64,000 nucleotides of DNA from JAWVYT01 sp964605205 (GTDB lineage Bacteria > Gemmatimonadota > Gemmatimonadetes > Longimicrobiales > RSA9): assembly GCA_964605205.1 (NCBI GenBank), contig CAZSBL010000001.1, forward strand, positions 17,093 through 81,092. Direction: 5' to 3'. Shown here piece after piece: positions 44,165 to 52,434 of the stretch. The notes below the pieces were generated by a model, which saw only the letters and a list, made by a program, of their open reading frames with translations, searched no databases and was not told the DNA's origin. Each line of letters starts with the position of its first letter. The first letter of the stretch is position 1. The position numbers and the translations under genes were made by a program.

Positions 44165-45088
44165 ATGAAGCTCGTTCGCACGATGGGCGCCGCGACGCTC
44201 GCCCTCCTGCTGACTCTCCCCATGGCGGCGTGCGACGGCGGCACCGAGACGGAATTCGGCACCATGTCGATCCAGCTCACCGACGCGCCCGGCGAGGAAG
44301 TGGTGGAGGCGTGGGTGACGATCACGGACATTTACCTGCAGGAAGAGTCCGGCGAGAACGATCCGGAGGGCAGCCGGGTGTACCTGCTCGAGGGTGTGGA
44401 GGAGACCCACGAGCTGCTGAGCCTGGCCAACGACGTGGCGGACCTGGTAGTCGGCCAGGAGGTGCCCACGGGCACGTACGGCCAGCTGCGGATGGTCATG
44501 TCCGGCGGCTGCCTGGTGACGGACACGGGCTCCGTGTTCGCCACCGACGGCTACACGGAGTGCGGCGCGGCCGACGGCCTGCTGAACATGCCGAGCTTCG
44601 CGCAGAGCGGCGCGAAGGTGCTGCTGAACGGCCTGCAGGTGACGGGCGGGCAGCAGATCCTGCTCCTGGACTTCGACGTCGAGGACTCTTTCGGCCAGGA
44701 GGCCGGCATGAGTGGCATGTGGGTCATGCAGCCGGTCATCCACGCGTCGGAGATCGGCCTGACGGCCGCCATCGACGTCACGCTGAGCGACGGTGACGTG
44801 ACGCTGCCCACTGGCTACGAGCTGGGGCAGTTCAGCGCCACCATGCTGCCGGCCGAGGGCGACAGCTCTCGCGTCGCTTTCACGGACAACGACGGCGACG
44901 GCACCTTCGAGCTGGCGTTCCAGTTCCTGATCCCCGACAACGGCCCGTTCGATGTGCGGCTGAACGCGCCGGACGGCCTGACGGTCACGGTGGATCCGAC
45001 CTCGCCGGCCACGATAGAGCCGGCCAGCGGCCAGACGGCCAACCTGGACTGGGTGCTGCAGAGCGCGTCGGAGACGGCGGGCAACTAA
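44165..45088 (+). CDS. DUF4382 lipoprotein
   Basis: A 307-residue predicted lipoprotein with signal MKLVRTMGAATLALLLTLP and lipobox MAAC (Cys23). The first 170 residues match DUF4382 (FGTMSIQLTDAPGEEVVEAWVTI, LLGLQVTGGQQILLLDFDVEDSF region). The rest is a beta-rich domain ending PATIEPASGQTANLDWVL. The protein has no catalytic motif that I can see. TTGACG occurs at 44045 upstream, but no matching -10 is clear. A strong terminator follows. Confidence 0.82.
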   Translation: MKLVRTMGAATLALLLTLPMAACDGGTETEFGTMSIQLTDAPGEEVVEAWVTITDIYLQEESGENDPEGSRVYLLEGVEETHELLSLANDVADLVVGQEVPTGTYGQLRMVMSGGCLVTDTGSVFATDGYTECGAADGLLNMPSFAQSGAKVLLNGLQVTGGQQILLLDFDVEDSFGQEAGMSGMWVMQPVIHASEIGLTAAIDVTLSDGDVTLPTGYELGQFSATMLPAEGDSSRVAFTDNDGDGTFELAFQFLIPDNGPFDVRLNAPDGLTVTVDPTSPATIEPASGQTANLDWVLQSASETAGN

Positions 45089-45134
45089 CGGGTCGGCCGG
45101 GCGCGTATCGGTGCCCTCCACCCCACCATGCTAC

Positions 45135-45163
45135 GAGGCCCCCGCCGGAGCGGCGGGGGCCTC
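45135..45163. terminator. Bidirectional terminator between DUF4382 and btuB
   Basis: A perfect 13-bp stem (GAGGCCCCCGCCG, loop GAG, complement) in the 100 bases between two converging genes. The flanks are not T-rich, but the stem is strong in both directions. Confidence 0.7.
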
Positions 45164-45191
45164 CGTTCATCCCGGGCGTGCCCGGCCTCGC

Positions 45192-47339
45192 CTACCACAC
45201 CTTCATGCGCAGGCCCAGCCGGATGACCCGCCCGAGCCCCGGGAAGCCTGCGATGGACTGGTACCCGGCGTCCAGCGCGTTCTCGACCCGGAGCAGCGCC
45301 GTAACGGCGGGGCCCGGCAGCGGGACCACGTGCTCGGCCGACAGGTCGAGGGTGGCGTAGCCGGGCAGCGTGACCCGGGGCGCCGGGAACCCGGCGGCGA
45401 AGTCCAGGTCCTCGCGGTCGCCGACGGCGTTGACCGAGAGGCCCACCGCGCCGTTGGCCAGACGGTAGCGGGCGTCGAGGGTGCCGGCGTGGGCCGGTCG
45501 GCGGAGCAGCGGCTCGCCCTCCACGAAGCCGGCGTCGGTGGCGAGGCCCGGATCGAGGACCTCCGTCTCCAGGTAGGTATACGACGCCGTCACGGACACC
45601 CGGCCACCGCGGGCCCGGGCTTCGACTTCGAGGCCCCGGGACCGGGCGGCGCCCACGTTGTAGTAGCTCGGTCCGCCCGGCTCCGGCGGCGAGAAGGTGT
45701 ACTGGATCAGCTGCTCGAACCGCTGGTCGAACCAGGTGGCGGCCGCGGATCCGCCGGCCAGCGATTGCTCGACGCCCACTTCCCAGCTCCGGGCGCGCTC
45801 CGGCTCGAGGGCCGGGTTGCCCACGTCGCCGAAGCCGCTGCCGAACACCTGCATGAACGACGGCTCCTTGAAGCCGCGCCCCAGTGCCCCGCGCACGCGG
45901 GTGCCGGCCAGCGGCTCGACGGCGAGCCCGACCCGGTACGTCTCGAACGTGCCGTAGGTGTCGCTGTCATCCAGCCGGCCGCCGAGGGTCAGATGCACGC
46001 CGTCCACGGGCTCCGAGAGGAGCTGACCGTAGTAGCCGAGCGTGCTCCGGCCGAAGTCGGCGTCGTTCTCGAACGGACCGAACGATGTCTCCGCGCTGTA
46101 CGTGCTCGATGCCTCGGCCTCCTCCCACGATACGCCGGCGCTGATCACGGCCGCCGGTGAGCCGGGCCTCAGCCACGCCGGCGCCTCCCAGTCCAGCCGG
46201 CCGTCCACCGTGCGACGGGTCATGTCCCAGCCGAGGGTGGAGGCGTACGTGCCGAGGGTGTCGGCCGGGCTGTCTGGCTCGTCGGTGGTGAGCTGGCTCC
46301 GGTCCATGAGCCCGGCGCGGAGCCGGGCCTCGAGGCCCGACAGCAGTCGGAAGCCGGCCGTGACGGAGGTGGACCAGAGCGTCCGGTCGAGGCGGGCGTT
46401 CTCGTCCACCAGCGCGCCGGCGCCATCCGTGGGAAAGTGGGAGCGGCTGTCGCTGTACCGGGTGCTCACCGCCAGCTCCGTCGTGCCCGGCGTCCACGCC
46501 GCCCTGACCGTGCCCGTGGTGTGGTCCCGCTCGTTGTTCAGCGGGTACAGCCCGTCGGACCACGACCGGCTCCCGCCCACCGTGTACGTCACGTCACCGG
46601 CCGCGCCGGTGGCCGTGGCCTCGGCGTCCCAGGTCGGGTAGGTCCCGGGGCCAGGCGCCTCGCCGCCGGGGCCCGTCGAGCCCGGAGAGCCGGAGCCCGA
46701 CCTCGCCGAGCCCGCCGCCCCCCGCTCCTGCCCCAGGCCGCCCGTCAGCTGCGCCGTGATACTCGGGGCGCCGGCGCCTCGCCGCGTGAAGACCTGGACC
46801 ACGCCGGCCACCGCGTCGCTGCCGTAGAGCACGCTCACCGGCCCCCGGACCACCTCGATCCGCTCGACCTGGTCGGTGCCGAGATCGGCGAGGTCCACCG
46901 CGCCGCCCGGGTCGTTCACCGCCACGCCGTCGATGAGGACCTTCACGTAGTCCGACTCGCCGCCCCGCAGGAAGAGGGACGTCTGGGCGCCCGGCGAACC
47001 GGCCCGGGCCACCGTCGCGGCGGGGGTGGTGGAAAGGGCCTCCGCCACCGTGCGGATCCCCCGGCTCCGCAGCTCCTGGCCGGTCCATACCGTGACCGGC
47101 GTCGGCAGCGCTTCCCGGGGCAGCGGGACCCGGGTGGCGGTCACCACGAGCTCCGGCAGCGCGAAGGTGTCGGAGGGCAGGGTGTCGCCGGCCAGGGTGT
47201 CGCCGGGGAGGGTGTCGCCGGGGAGGGTGTCGCCGGGGAGGGCTTCGGCGGACCGCGTGCCGGCGGACTGGGCGGGTACGGGCGTGGCTGCGGCCGCGCA
47301 GAGGAAAAGGGCTGCTGCGGTGGTCATCAAGCTGTTCAT
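45192..47339 (-). CDS. btuB: TonB-dependent vitamin B12 receptor (BtuB-like)
   Basis: Outer-membrane receptor of 715 residues. After a signal peptide comes a short linker of tandem LPGDT repeats, then the TonB-box-like ELVVTATRVP and the plug (TVWTGQELRSRGIRTVAEAL, SLFLRGGESDYVKVLIDGVAVND, VERIEVVRGPVSVLYGSDAVAGVVQV), followed by a barrel ending in LRMKVW. The location downstream of btuF, btuC and btuD under a cobalamin riboswitch supports B12 as substrate. The operon's last gene; 157 bases separate it from btuD, with a small inverted repeat (AGATCG...CGATCT) in the gap. Confidence 0.88.
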   Translation of the reverse strand: MNSLMTTAAALFLCAAAATPVPAQSAGTRSAEALPGDTLPGDTLPGDTLAGDTLPSDTFALPELVVTATRVPLPREALPTPVTVWTGQELRSRGIRTVAEALSTTPAATVARAGSPGAQTSLFLRGGESDYVKVLIDGVAVNDPGGAVDLADLGTDQVERIEVVRGPVSVLYGSDAVAGVVQVFTRRGAGAPSITAQLTGGLGQERGAAGSARSGSGSPGSTGPGGEAPGPGTYPTWDAEATATGAAGDVTYTVGGSRSWSDGLYPLNNERDHTTGTVRAAWTPGTTELAVSTRYSDSRSHFPTDGAGALVDENARLDRTLWSTSVTAGFRLLSGLEARLRAGLMDRSQLTTDEPDSPADTLGTYASTLGWDMTRRTVDGRLDWEAPAWLRPGSPAAVISAGVSWEEAEASSTYSAETSFGPFENDADFGRSTLGYYGQLLSEPVDGVHLTLGGRLDDSDTYGTFETYRVGLAVEPLAGTRVRGALGRGFKEPSFMQVFGSGFGDVGNPALEPERARSWEVGVEQSLAGGSAAATWFDQRFEQLIQYTFSPPEPGGPSYYNVGAARSRGLEVEARARGGRVSVTASYTYLETEVLDPGLATDAGFVEGEPLLRRPAHAGTLDARYRLANGAVGLSVNAVGDREDLDFAAGFPAPRVTLPGYATLDLSAEHVVPLPGPAVTALLRVENALDAGYQSIAGFPGLGRVIRLGLRMKVW
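47166..47240. repeat. 15-bp tandem repeat in the btuB leader region
   Basis: Five units close to GGTGTCGCCGGGGAG lie in frame and encode LPGDT repeats between the signal peptide and the TonB box. Two units carry base changes. Confidence 0.93.
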
Positions 47340-47496
47340 GGGGTATCCGGTTCGGGTGAAAGATCGATCGTGAACGATCTATTTCGGGGCGTCAGGGCGT
47401 AAGTGGTTGTCACGGAATCATTTATGGTATTCGTTGACGTGGATGATCGTTCGAGCTCGATGTTTCTGCCGGGAGGAGAGGGGCTCCATCGCGGGC

Positions 47497-48333
47497 TCAT
47501 GGGGTGCCTCCGGGGTCCGAGCTGTCGTGGCCGCCGGGGGCGCCGTTGCGGAGGGGGGTGACCTGGGGCGCGCCGGCATCGGGGCCGGGACCGCGGTGCC
47601 GGGAGACGGTGATGGGCCACCGGTAGACGGCCTCGAGGGTCTCGGCGGTGAAGACATGGGCCGGGGTGCCTTCGGCCACGGGCCGGCCGCGGTCCATGAG
47701 GAGGAGACGGTCGGCGTAGCGGGCGGCGACGTTGAGGTTGTGGGTGACCATGAGGATGGTCACACCGCTGTCGGCGAGGCCTCGAAGGAGCTCGAAGATG
47801 CCCATCTCGTGGGCGATGTCGAGGGAGGCGGTGGGCTCGTCGAGGACGAGGGTGTCGGGCTCCTGGGCGAGGGCGCGCGCGAGGCGTGCGCGCTGGCGCT
47901 CGCCGCCGGAGAGGGTGCCCATGGGTCGTGCGGCGAGGTCGACGACGTCGCAGCGGGCCAGGGCGGATCCGACGGCGGAGCGGTCGGCGGTGCGCTCGCC
48001 GTGCCAGGGTCCGAGGTGGGGGTATCGGCCCATGGCCACGAGCTCCCGGACGGTGAGGGGGAAGACCAGCTCCTCGGACTGGGGCACGACTCCGACGCGG
48101 CGGGCGAGCTCGCGGCGGTCCCAGCCATCCATCGGCCCTCCATCGTATTCGATGGAGCCGGCGTCGGGCTGGAGGGCGCCGAGGAGGAGGCGGAAGAGCG
48201 TCGTCTTGCCGCAGCCGTTGGGTCCGATGATGGCGTAGAAGGCGCCGCGGGGGACGGCCAGGTCCACGCCGCGGACGGCGGGTCGTCCGGCGCCTGGGTA
48301 GCGGTAGCGGAGGTCGGAGGCGCGGTAGATCAT
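47497..48333 (-). CDS. btuD: Cobalamin/heme-type ABC transporter ATPase (BtuD-like)
   Basis: FecCD-family ATPase of 278 residues with Walker A GPNGCGKTT, signature LSGGERQRARLARAL, Walker B LVLDEPTASLD and the His-switch VTHNLN. The start LRYRYPGAGRPAVRGVDLAVPRG is normal for this class. The last 40 residues are a low-complexity Gly/Pro tail. It overlaps the permease stop by 4 bases (ATGA), so the importer is coupled. It powers B12 uptake across the inner membrane with btuC. Confidence 0.92.
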   Translation of the reverse strand: MIYRASDLRYRYPGAGRPAVRGVDLAVPRGAFYAIIGPNGCGKTTLFRLLLGALQPDAGSIEYDGGPMDGWDRRELARRVGVVPQSEELVFPLTVRELVAMGRYPHLGPWHGERTADRSAVGSALARCDVVDLAARPMGTLSGGERQRARLARALAQEPDTLVLDEPTASLDIAHEMGIFELLRGLADSGVTILMVTHNLNVAARYADRLLLMDRGRPVAEGTPAHVFTAETLEAVYRWPITVSRHRGPGPDAGAPQVTPLRNGAPGGHDSSDPGGTP

Positions 48334-49334
48334 CCGGCGGCTCCGGGTCGTCGGGTAAGGAGGACCACGAAGACGGGCACGCCGATGAGGGCGGTGACCA
48401 CGCCTACGGGCAGCTCGACGGGCGCGGCCACGGTTCGGGCGGCGGTGTCGGCCAGGAGGAGGAAGGCGCCGCCGGCGATGGCGCTGCCGGGGAGGAGGAA
48501 CCGGTGGTCGCCGCCCCAGATCAGCCGGAGCGCGTGGGGCACGATGAGCCCGACGAACCCGATGACGCCGGCGGCCGCCACGCCGGCGGCCACGAGGAGC
48601 GAGGCGACCACGTAGGCCACCCGCTTGACGCGCTCGACCCGGGTCCCGAGGTAGAGCGCCGTCTCCTCCCCGATGGCCATGAGGTTGAGGGGTCGGGCGA
48701 GGGCCAGGAGGACGGCCAGCGCCGGGAGGGTGTAGAGGGCGAGGAGCCCTACGGAGGACCACGTCGCTGAGGCCAGGCTCCCCATCATCCAGAAGACGGC
48801 GGACCGGAACGTCTCCACGTCTGCCAGGGTGAGCAGTAGCAGGATCACAGCGTTGAAGAAGGCGCCCACCACCACGCCGGCCAGGAGCAGGACGCGGGTG
48901 TCGAGGGTGGTGCCGACGGAGGCGGCGATCCGGAAGACCAGGACGATGGCGCCGATCCCGCCGGCGAACGCGGCCACGGGCACGAGCCAGCCGGGGGCCG
49001 CGGCGAAGAAGCCGATGACCGCCACGGCGCCCACGGCCGCGCCACCTGAGACGCCCAGGATGTACGGCTCGGCCAGGGGGTTCCGGAGGAGCGCCTGGAA
49101 GACGGTGCCGGCCACGGCCAGCGCGGCGCCGATGATCACGGCCAGCGCGGCCCGGGGGAGGCGCAGGTCCACCACGATGGCCCGGGTGGTGGCGTCGGCA
49201 TCGCCGGCCAGCGCGCCGAGGATGTCCCCCGGCGAGATCGGTACGGCACCCACGCCCACGGCCAGGAGCACGGTGGCGCCCAGGAAGACGGTGAGGAGCG
49301 CGAGCCGGGCGGCGATGGACCAGGGGGTGGTCAT
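48330..49334 (-). CDS. btuC: Cobalamin ABC transporter permease (BtuC/FecCD family)
   Basis: A 334-residue permease with about nine to ten hydrophobic segments. Family motifs are LRLPRAALAVIIGAALAVAGTVFQ, NPLAEPYILGVSGGAAVGA, VGFVGLIVPHALRLIWGGDHR and the C-terminal LPVGVVTALIGVPVFVVLL. It overlaps btuF at its start and btuD at its end. It carries cobalamin or a related chelate from the periplasm. Confidence 0.93.
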   Translation of the reverse strand: MTTPWSIAARLALLTVFLGATVLLAVGVGAVPISPGDILGALAGDADATTRAIVVDLRLPRAALAVIIGAALAVAGTVFQALLRNPLAEPYILGVSGGAAVGAVAVIGFFAAAPGWLVPVAAFAGGIGAIVLVFRIAASVGTTLDTRVLLLAGVVVGAFFNAVILLLLTLADVETFRSAVFWMMGSLASATWSSVGLLALYTLPALAVLLALARPLNLMAIGEETALYLGTRVERVKRVAYVVASLLVAAGVAAAGVIGFVGLIVPHALRLIWGGDHRFLLPGSAIAGGAFLLLADTAARTVAAPVELPVGVVTALIGVPVFVVLLTRRPGAAG

Positions 49335-50284
49335 GGCGTGCTTCCGGAGCCATGGATCAGCCGGGCCAGCCGGGAGGCCGCCTCGTCCATCCGCGGCCCG
49401 GGCCGGTTCACCAGGTTCGGGTCGACGGCGTGGACGCGGCCTTCGCGCACGGCGGGCACGTCCCGCCAGCCCGGGCGCTCCCGGAGCGTGGCCAGGGGGT
49501 CGGGCACGCCGGCGGAGCCCACGATCACCACGTCCGGCGCCCTGCGCACCACGGCCTCGAGGGAGAGCTGGGGCCAGAGGATGTCGGTGTCGGCCAGGAC
49601 GTTCCGGCCGCCGGCGCGCTGGAGGAGCTGGTCGATGAAGGTGCCGGGGCCCGCCGCCATGAGGGGTTCGAGCCCGATGAGGAAGAGAACGCCGGGGCGC
49701 GGTCGGTGGGCCACGGCGGCGGTTACGGAATCGAGCCCGGCCCGGACCTCGGCCACGGCGGCACTGGCGGCGCTGTCACGGCCGAGGAGCGCGCCCAGGT
49801 CCCGGCCGGTGGCGAGCCCTTCCTGGATGGTCTCGGACGGCGCCGCGTAGACCGGTACGCCGAGAGCTTCGAGCCGGGCCACCAGCGAGCGGCTCGGCGC
49901 GTCGGGCCAGGCGACGACGAGGTCGGGGCCCCGGGCCGCCAGCCACTCCACGCTCGGCGTGAGCCCACCGCCCACGGACGGGAGGTCGGCCACGGCCGGA
50001 TGTTCGTCGTAGTCGGTGCGGGCGACCAGGCGGTCGGTGGCCCCCATGGCGATGATCCACTCGGTGACCGACGGCATCATGGAGACCACTCGCCGGGCCG
50101 GNNNNNNNNNNNNNNNNNNNNNNNNNNNNNNNNNNNNNNNNNNNNNNNNNNNNNNNNNNNNNNNNNNNNNNNNNNNNNNNNNNNNNNNNNNNNNNNNNNN
50201 NAGGGCCAGGGCCAGGGCTAGGGCGAGGGCCAGTGGGCGGGCCAGGGAAGCCGTGGTGGCGAAGCGATTTGTGGTCGGATGCAT
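49331..50284 (-). CDS. btuF: Cobalamin-binding periplasmic protein (BtuF-like), N-terminal part hidden by an assembly gap
   Basis: A substrate-binding protein of the BtuF/FecB-type (helical backbone) family. Visible parts: PARRVVSMMPSVTEWIIAMGATDRLVARTDYDEHP, LGALLGRDSAA, VLFLIGLEPLMAAGPGTFIDQLLQRAGGRN, QLSLEAVVRRAPDVVIV. The start MHPTTNRFATTASLARP and an (AL)n signal stretch precede 100 Ns, after which the mature protein follows. Frame is kept across the Ns only nominally, and the true gap length is unknown. The ribosome-binding GAGGGAG lies inside a hairpin downstream of the riboswitch. The stop overlaps btuC. Confidence 0.8.
   Translation of the reverse strand: MHPTTNRFATTASLARPLALALALALAXXXXXXXXXXXXXXXXXXXXXXXXXXXXXXXXXXPARRVVSMMPSVTEWIIAMGATDRLVARTDYDEHPAVADLPSVGGGLTPSVEWLAARGPDLVVAWPDAPSRSLVARLEALGVPVYAAPSETIQEGLATGRDLGALLGRDSAASAAVAEVRAGLDSVTAAVAHRPRPGVLFLIGLEPLMAAGPGTFIDQLLQRAGGRNVLADTDILWPQLSLEAVVRRAPDVVIVGSAGVPDPLATLRERPGWRDVPAVREGRVHAVDPNLVNRPGPRMDEAASRLARLIHGSGSTP
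50102..50201. other. Assembly gap of 100 N within btuF
   Basis: Exactly 100 undetermined bases, the usual scaffold placeholder. The flank (50202-50235) is a hexamer-like GGGCCA/GGGCTA repeat encoding Ala-Leu repeats in the btuF signal peptide, which probably broke the assembly. Confidence 0.98.
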
Positions 50285-50296
50285 GTTGGCCCGTCT

Positions 50297-50310
50297 CCCT
50301 CAGTCGAGGG
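50297..50310 (-). promoter_or_regulatory. Hairpin that masks the btuF ribosome-binding site
   Basis: Minus strand: CCCTC, loop GACT, GAGGG, where the 3' arm contains the GAGGGAG ribosome-binding site, 12 bases before the btuF ATG. It lies downstream of the cobalamin riboswitch, so translation control upon B12 binding is plausible. Confidence 0.5.
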
Positions 50311-50385
50311 GTACGGGCCATTGGCGGTCGGGCACGACCGGTCAGCGCCCCGCACCCTCGTCCCTCGAAGGGTTCGTATCGCGGG

Positions 50386-50584
50386 CGCGAGCGGGGTCGG
50401 TCTCCTGGCTCGAGGCGGCGTCGCTCGCCTTCCCGGGACCGCAGCGGGTCCCAGTGGCTTCGTGAGCGGGCCATCCGGTGCTGGCAGCGGACGTACATGG
50501 TACGTGCCGTCGGCCGTGACCGGGCCTCTTACAGTGGCGGGGCCGCGCCGGATTCGCACCGGCTTCCGTTTGACCCCGTTCGCG
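50386..50584 (-). ncRNA. Cobalamin (B12) riboswitch
   Basis: On the minus strand the sequence shows the cobalamin core: GGAAGCCGGTGCGAATCCGG, GCCCCGCCACTGTAA, then GCCACTGGG, GGGAAGGC and GCCAGGAGACC, in order. A 13-position outer stem with one mismatch (CGCGAACGGGGTC near 50584 with GACCCCGCTCGCG near 50386) closes it. It lies upstream of btuF-btuC-btuD-btuB and presumably turns expression down when cobalamin is plentiful. Confidence 0.93.
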
Positions 50585-50596
50585 TTCTGTGGTCGG

Positions 50597-50626
50597 AACG
50601 TAGGGCGTAGGCCCACCGCGGGTCAA
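50597..50626 (-). promoter_or_regulatory. Promoter upstream of the cobalamin riboswitch
   Basis: Minus strand: TTGACC, an 18-base spacer, then TACGTT, just before the riboswitch. It resembles the exbB and csp promoters. Confidence 0.55.
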
Positions 50627-50659
50627 CCGCGGCGGCGGGTCTCCGGGGGTGTCGGGGCG

Positions 50660-51895
50660 TCAGCGGCCGCCGATGCCGCCGGTATCGGGCGGCACGGTGT
50701 CCCGGGCGGTGTCTCGGCGGCCGACGCGGGGCGTCTGGGCCGGGTTCGACAGCTGGATGGTGGGCTCGATGTCCGGGATGGAGTCGAGGGTGAACGCCGG
50801 TTCCGGCGAGGCCTGCGCCGGCTGGCGCCGTGGCGCGGGTCGGGACACGGGCTGCGTCGGGGTGGACACGACCTCGGCAGGCGCCGGGGTAGTGTCCGGC
50901 GGGGCGGTCCGGGGGTCGCAGCGGTCCTCGAAGACGGCCCGCCAGCCGTCGTCGTGGCGTCCTACGGCCCGGAACCAGGACGTGGTGGTGCCGAAGACCT
51001 CGAGGAGGATCTCGGTGTGGCCGTCGCGGTCCCAGTCGAGGAAATCGATCACCCGGGGCGCGGCCTTCCCGCTCGTGTAGTCGGTGAAGCCGATGAATGC
51101 GGGCTGATAGCCTTCCTGGCCCCGGGGGGTGAATACGACGAAGAGCGCGCTGCCGTCGTCGTCGCCTCCGACGCCCAGCGTATCGTTCACGAGGTACGTG
51201 GCGGTGAAGCCGGGGTCGGGGATGTCGGCCAGGGGGAACGGCTGGAGCTGACGCCGCGTGGCACCCACGCTCGACACGGCGACGTCCCGGTCCTCGAGCA
51301 TGCGTCCGGCGAGCATGTCACCCACCACTTCCATGCTGCGGGAGGGCTGCAGCTCATCGGCGGGCCAGCTGTCGGGTGCCGCGGGGATGGGGAGCGCCAG
51401 GAACTCGGTGACGCCACCGGCCCCGCTGGCCAGGTCGAGCGTGCCCGTGGCCCGGGGCAGCGGTCGGCAGACGGGGGCGTCGGGCAGGGTCGCGGCCTCC
51501 ACGGTCAGGGTCCCGACCCGTCGGCCGTGGCGGAAGAGGGCGAGCTCGGTGCCGGGGGCCAGGAACGCGTCGGTGAACCGGTCGGCGAAGGCGGCCGGGT
51601 CGTCGCCGGGCGCGAGGGGGGTCAGCCCGTGGTGGTCGACCATCCCCACGGGGATCACGGTGGGGCCCGCGCTGTTTCGGTGGACGTAGAAGAGGACGGT
51701 GCCGGCCAGGAGGTCGGTCTCGGGCTGGGCCTCGGCCGGGTCGCCCTTCGCCGGTGGCGGAACGATGGCGATATCGATGCCGCCCCATTCCACGTTGTCG
51801 CAGCCCCCCACAGCGATTACCATGAGGAGAACCGCGAGGCGGCTGGCCGTGCGGACGGGCCGAAGACGGGTCGTTCGGGTCAGTATCGCTCCCAC
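50660..51895 (-). CDS. Lipoprotein of unknown function with FG-GAP-like motif
   Basis: A predicted lipoprotein (lipobox VGGC after LLMVIA). About 411 residues are counted from a GTG that gives a short basic n-region; a TTG at 51931 and a GTG at 51916 are alternatives. I do not recognise a family over most of its length. One segment, VIDFLDWDRDGHTEILLEVFG, has the pattern of an FG-GAP/VCBS calcium-binding loop, suggesting a beta-propeller-like or integrin-alpha-like module. The C-terminal 80 residues are Pro/Thr-rich and disordered. It is divergent from the flavin reductase gene. Confidence 0.6.
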   Translation of the reverse strand: MGAILTRTTRLRPVRTASRLAVLLMVIAVGGCDNVEWGGIDIAIVPPPAKGDPAEAQPETDLLAGTVLFYVHRNSAGPTVIPVGMVDHHGLTPLAPGDDPAAFADRFTDAFLAPGTELALFRHGRRVGTLTVEAATLPDAPVCRPLPRATGTLDLASGAGGVTEFLALPIPAAPDSWPADELQPSRSMEVVGDMLAGRMLEDRDVAVSSVGATRRQLQPFPLADIPDPGFTATYLVNDTLGVGGDDDGSALFVVFTPRGQEGYQPAFIGFTDYTSGKAAPRVIDFLDWDRDGHTEILLEVFGTTTSWFRAVGRHDDGWRAVFEDRCDPRTAPPDTTPAPAEVVSTPTQPVSRPAPRRQPAQASPEPAFTLDSIPDIEPTIQLSNPAQTPRVGRRDTARDTVPPDTGGIGGR

Positions 51896-51957
51896 CCGCG
51901 GAAGGGTAAGGATCACCGAACACCGACGCAATGAGGGGGAGGCCGCACGACGCTCTC

Positions 51958-52434
51958 ATGGGGATCGAAGAAGCCGAGTTCCGTAGAGTGCTGGGGCACT
52001 TCACCACGGGTGTGACCGTGGTGGCGTCGCAGGCCGAGGGCGGACCGCCCCGGGGGCTGACGGCCAACGCCATCACGTCGGTCTCCCTCGACCCGCCGCT
52101 GGTGCTGGTGTGCGTCGAGCACACCGCCGACACCCACGACGTGATCGTGGCGTCGCAGCTGTTCGCCATCAGCGTGCTGGCCGAGGACCAGGAAGCGCTG
52201 GCCCGGCGTTTCGCCGCGGACGAGGCCGGCAAGTTCGACGGGGTGGCGTACCGGACCGAGGTCACGGGCGCCCCGGTGCTGGATGTGGCGCTGGCGTGGA
52301 TCGACTGTCGGCTCTGGGCGAGCTACGACGGCGGCGACCACACGATCTTCGTGGGCGAGGTGGTGGGCGGCGACGCCCGTGACGGGCCGCCACTGATCTA
52401 CTTCCGGGGCGGGTACGGCCGGGTGGCGCCATGA
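51958..52434 (+). CDS. Flavin reductase family protein
   Basis: FMN-binding split-barrel protein of 158 residues. It shows the family opening FRRVLGHFTTGVTVV, then GLTANAITSVSLDPPLVLVC, HDVIVASQLFAISVLAEDQ and the C-terminal HTIFVGEVVGG with PPLIYFRGGYG. It reduces flavin with NAD(P)H, usually to feed a monooxygenase; the partner cannot be named. ATG 51958 is chosen over 51931 because the domain begins directly after it. Its stop overlaps the next start (ATGA). Confidence 0.88.
   Translation: MGIEEAEFRRVLGHFTTGVTVVASQAEGGPPRGLTANAITSVSLDPPLVLVCVEHTADTHDVIVASQLFAISVLAEDQEALARRFAADEAGKFDGVAYRTEVTGAPVLDVALAWIDCRLWASYDGGDHTIFVGEVVGGDARDGPPLIYFRGGYGRVAP

Noticed and set aside
47340..47496. A second cobalamin riboswitch before btuB
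   Set aside because: The conserved core motifs are absent; there is only a short AGATCG/CGATCT inverted repeat.
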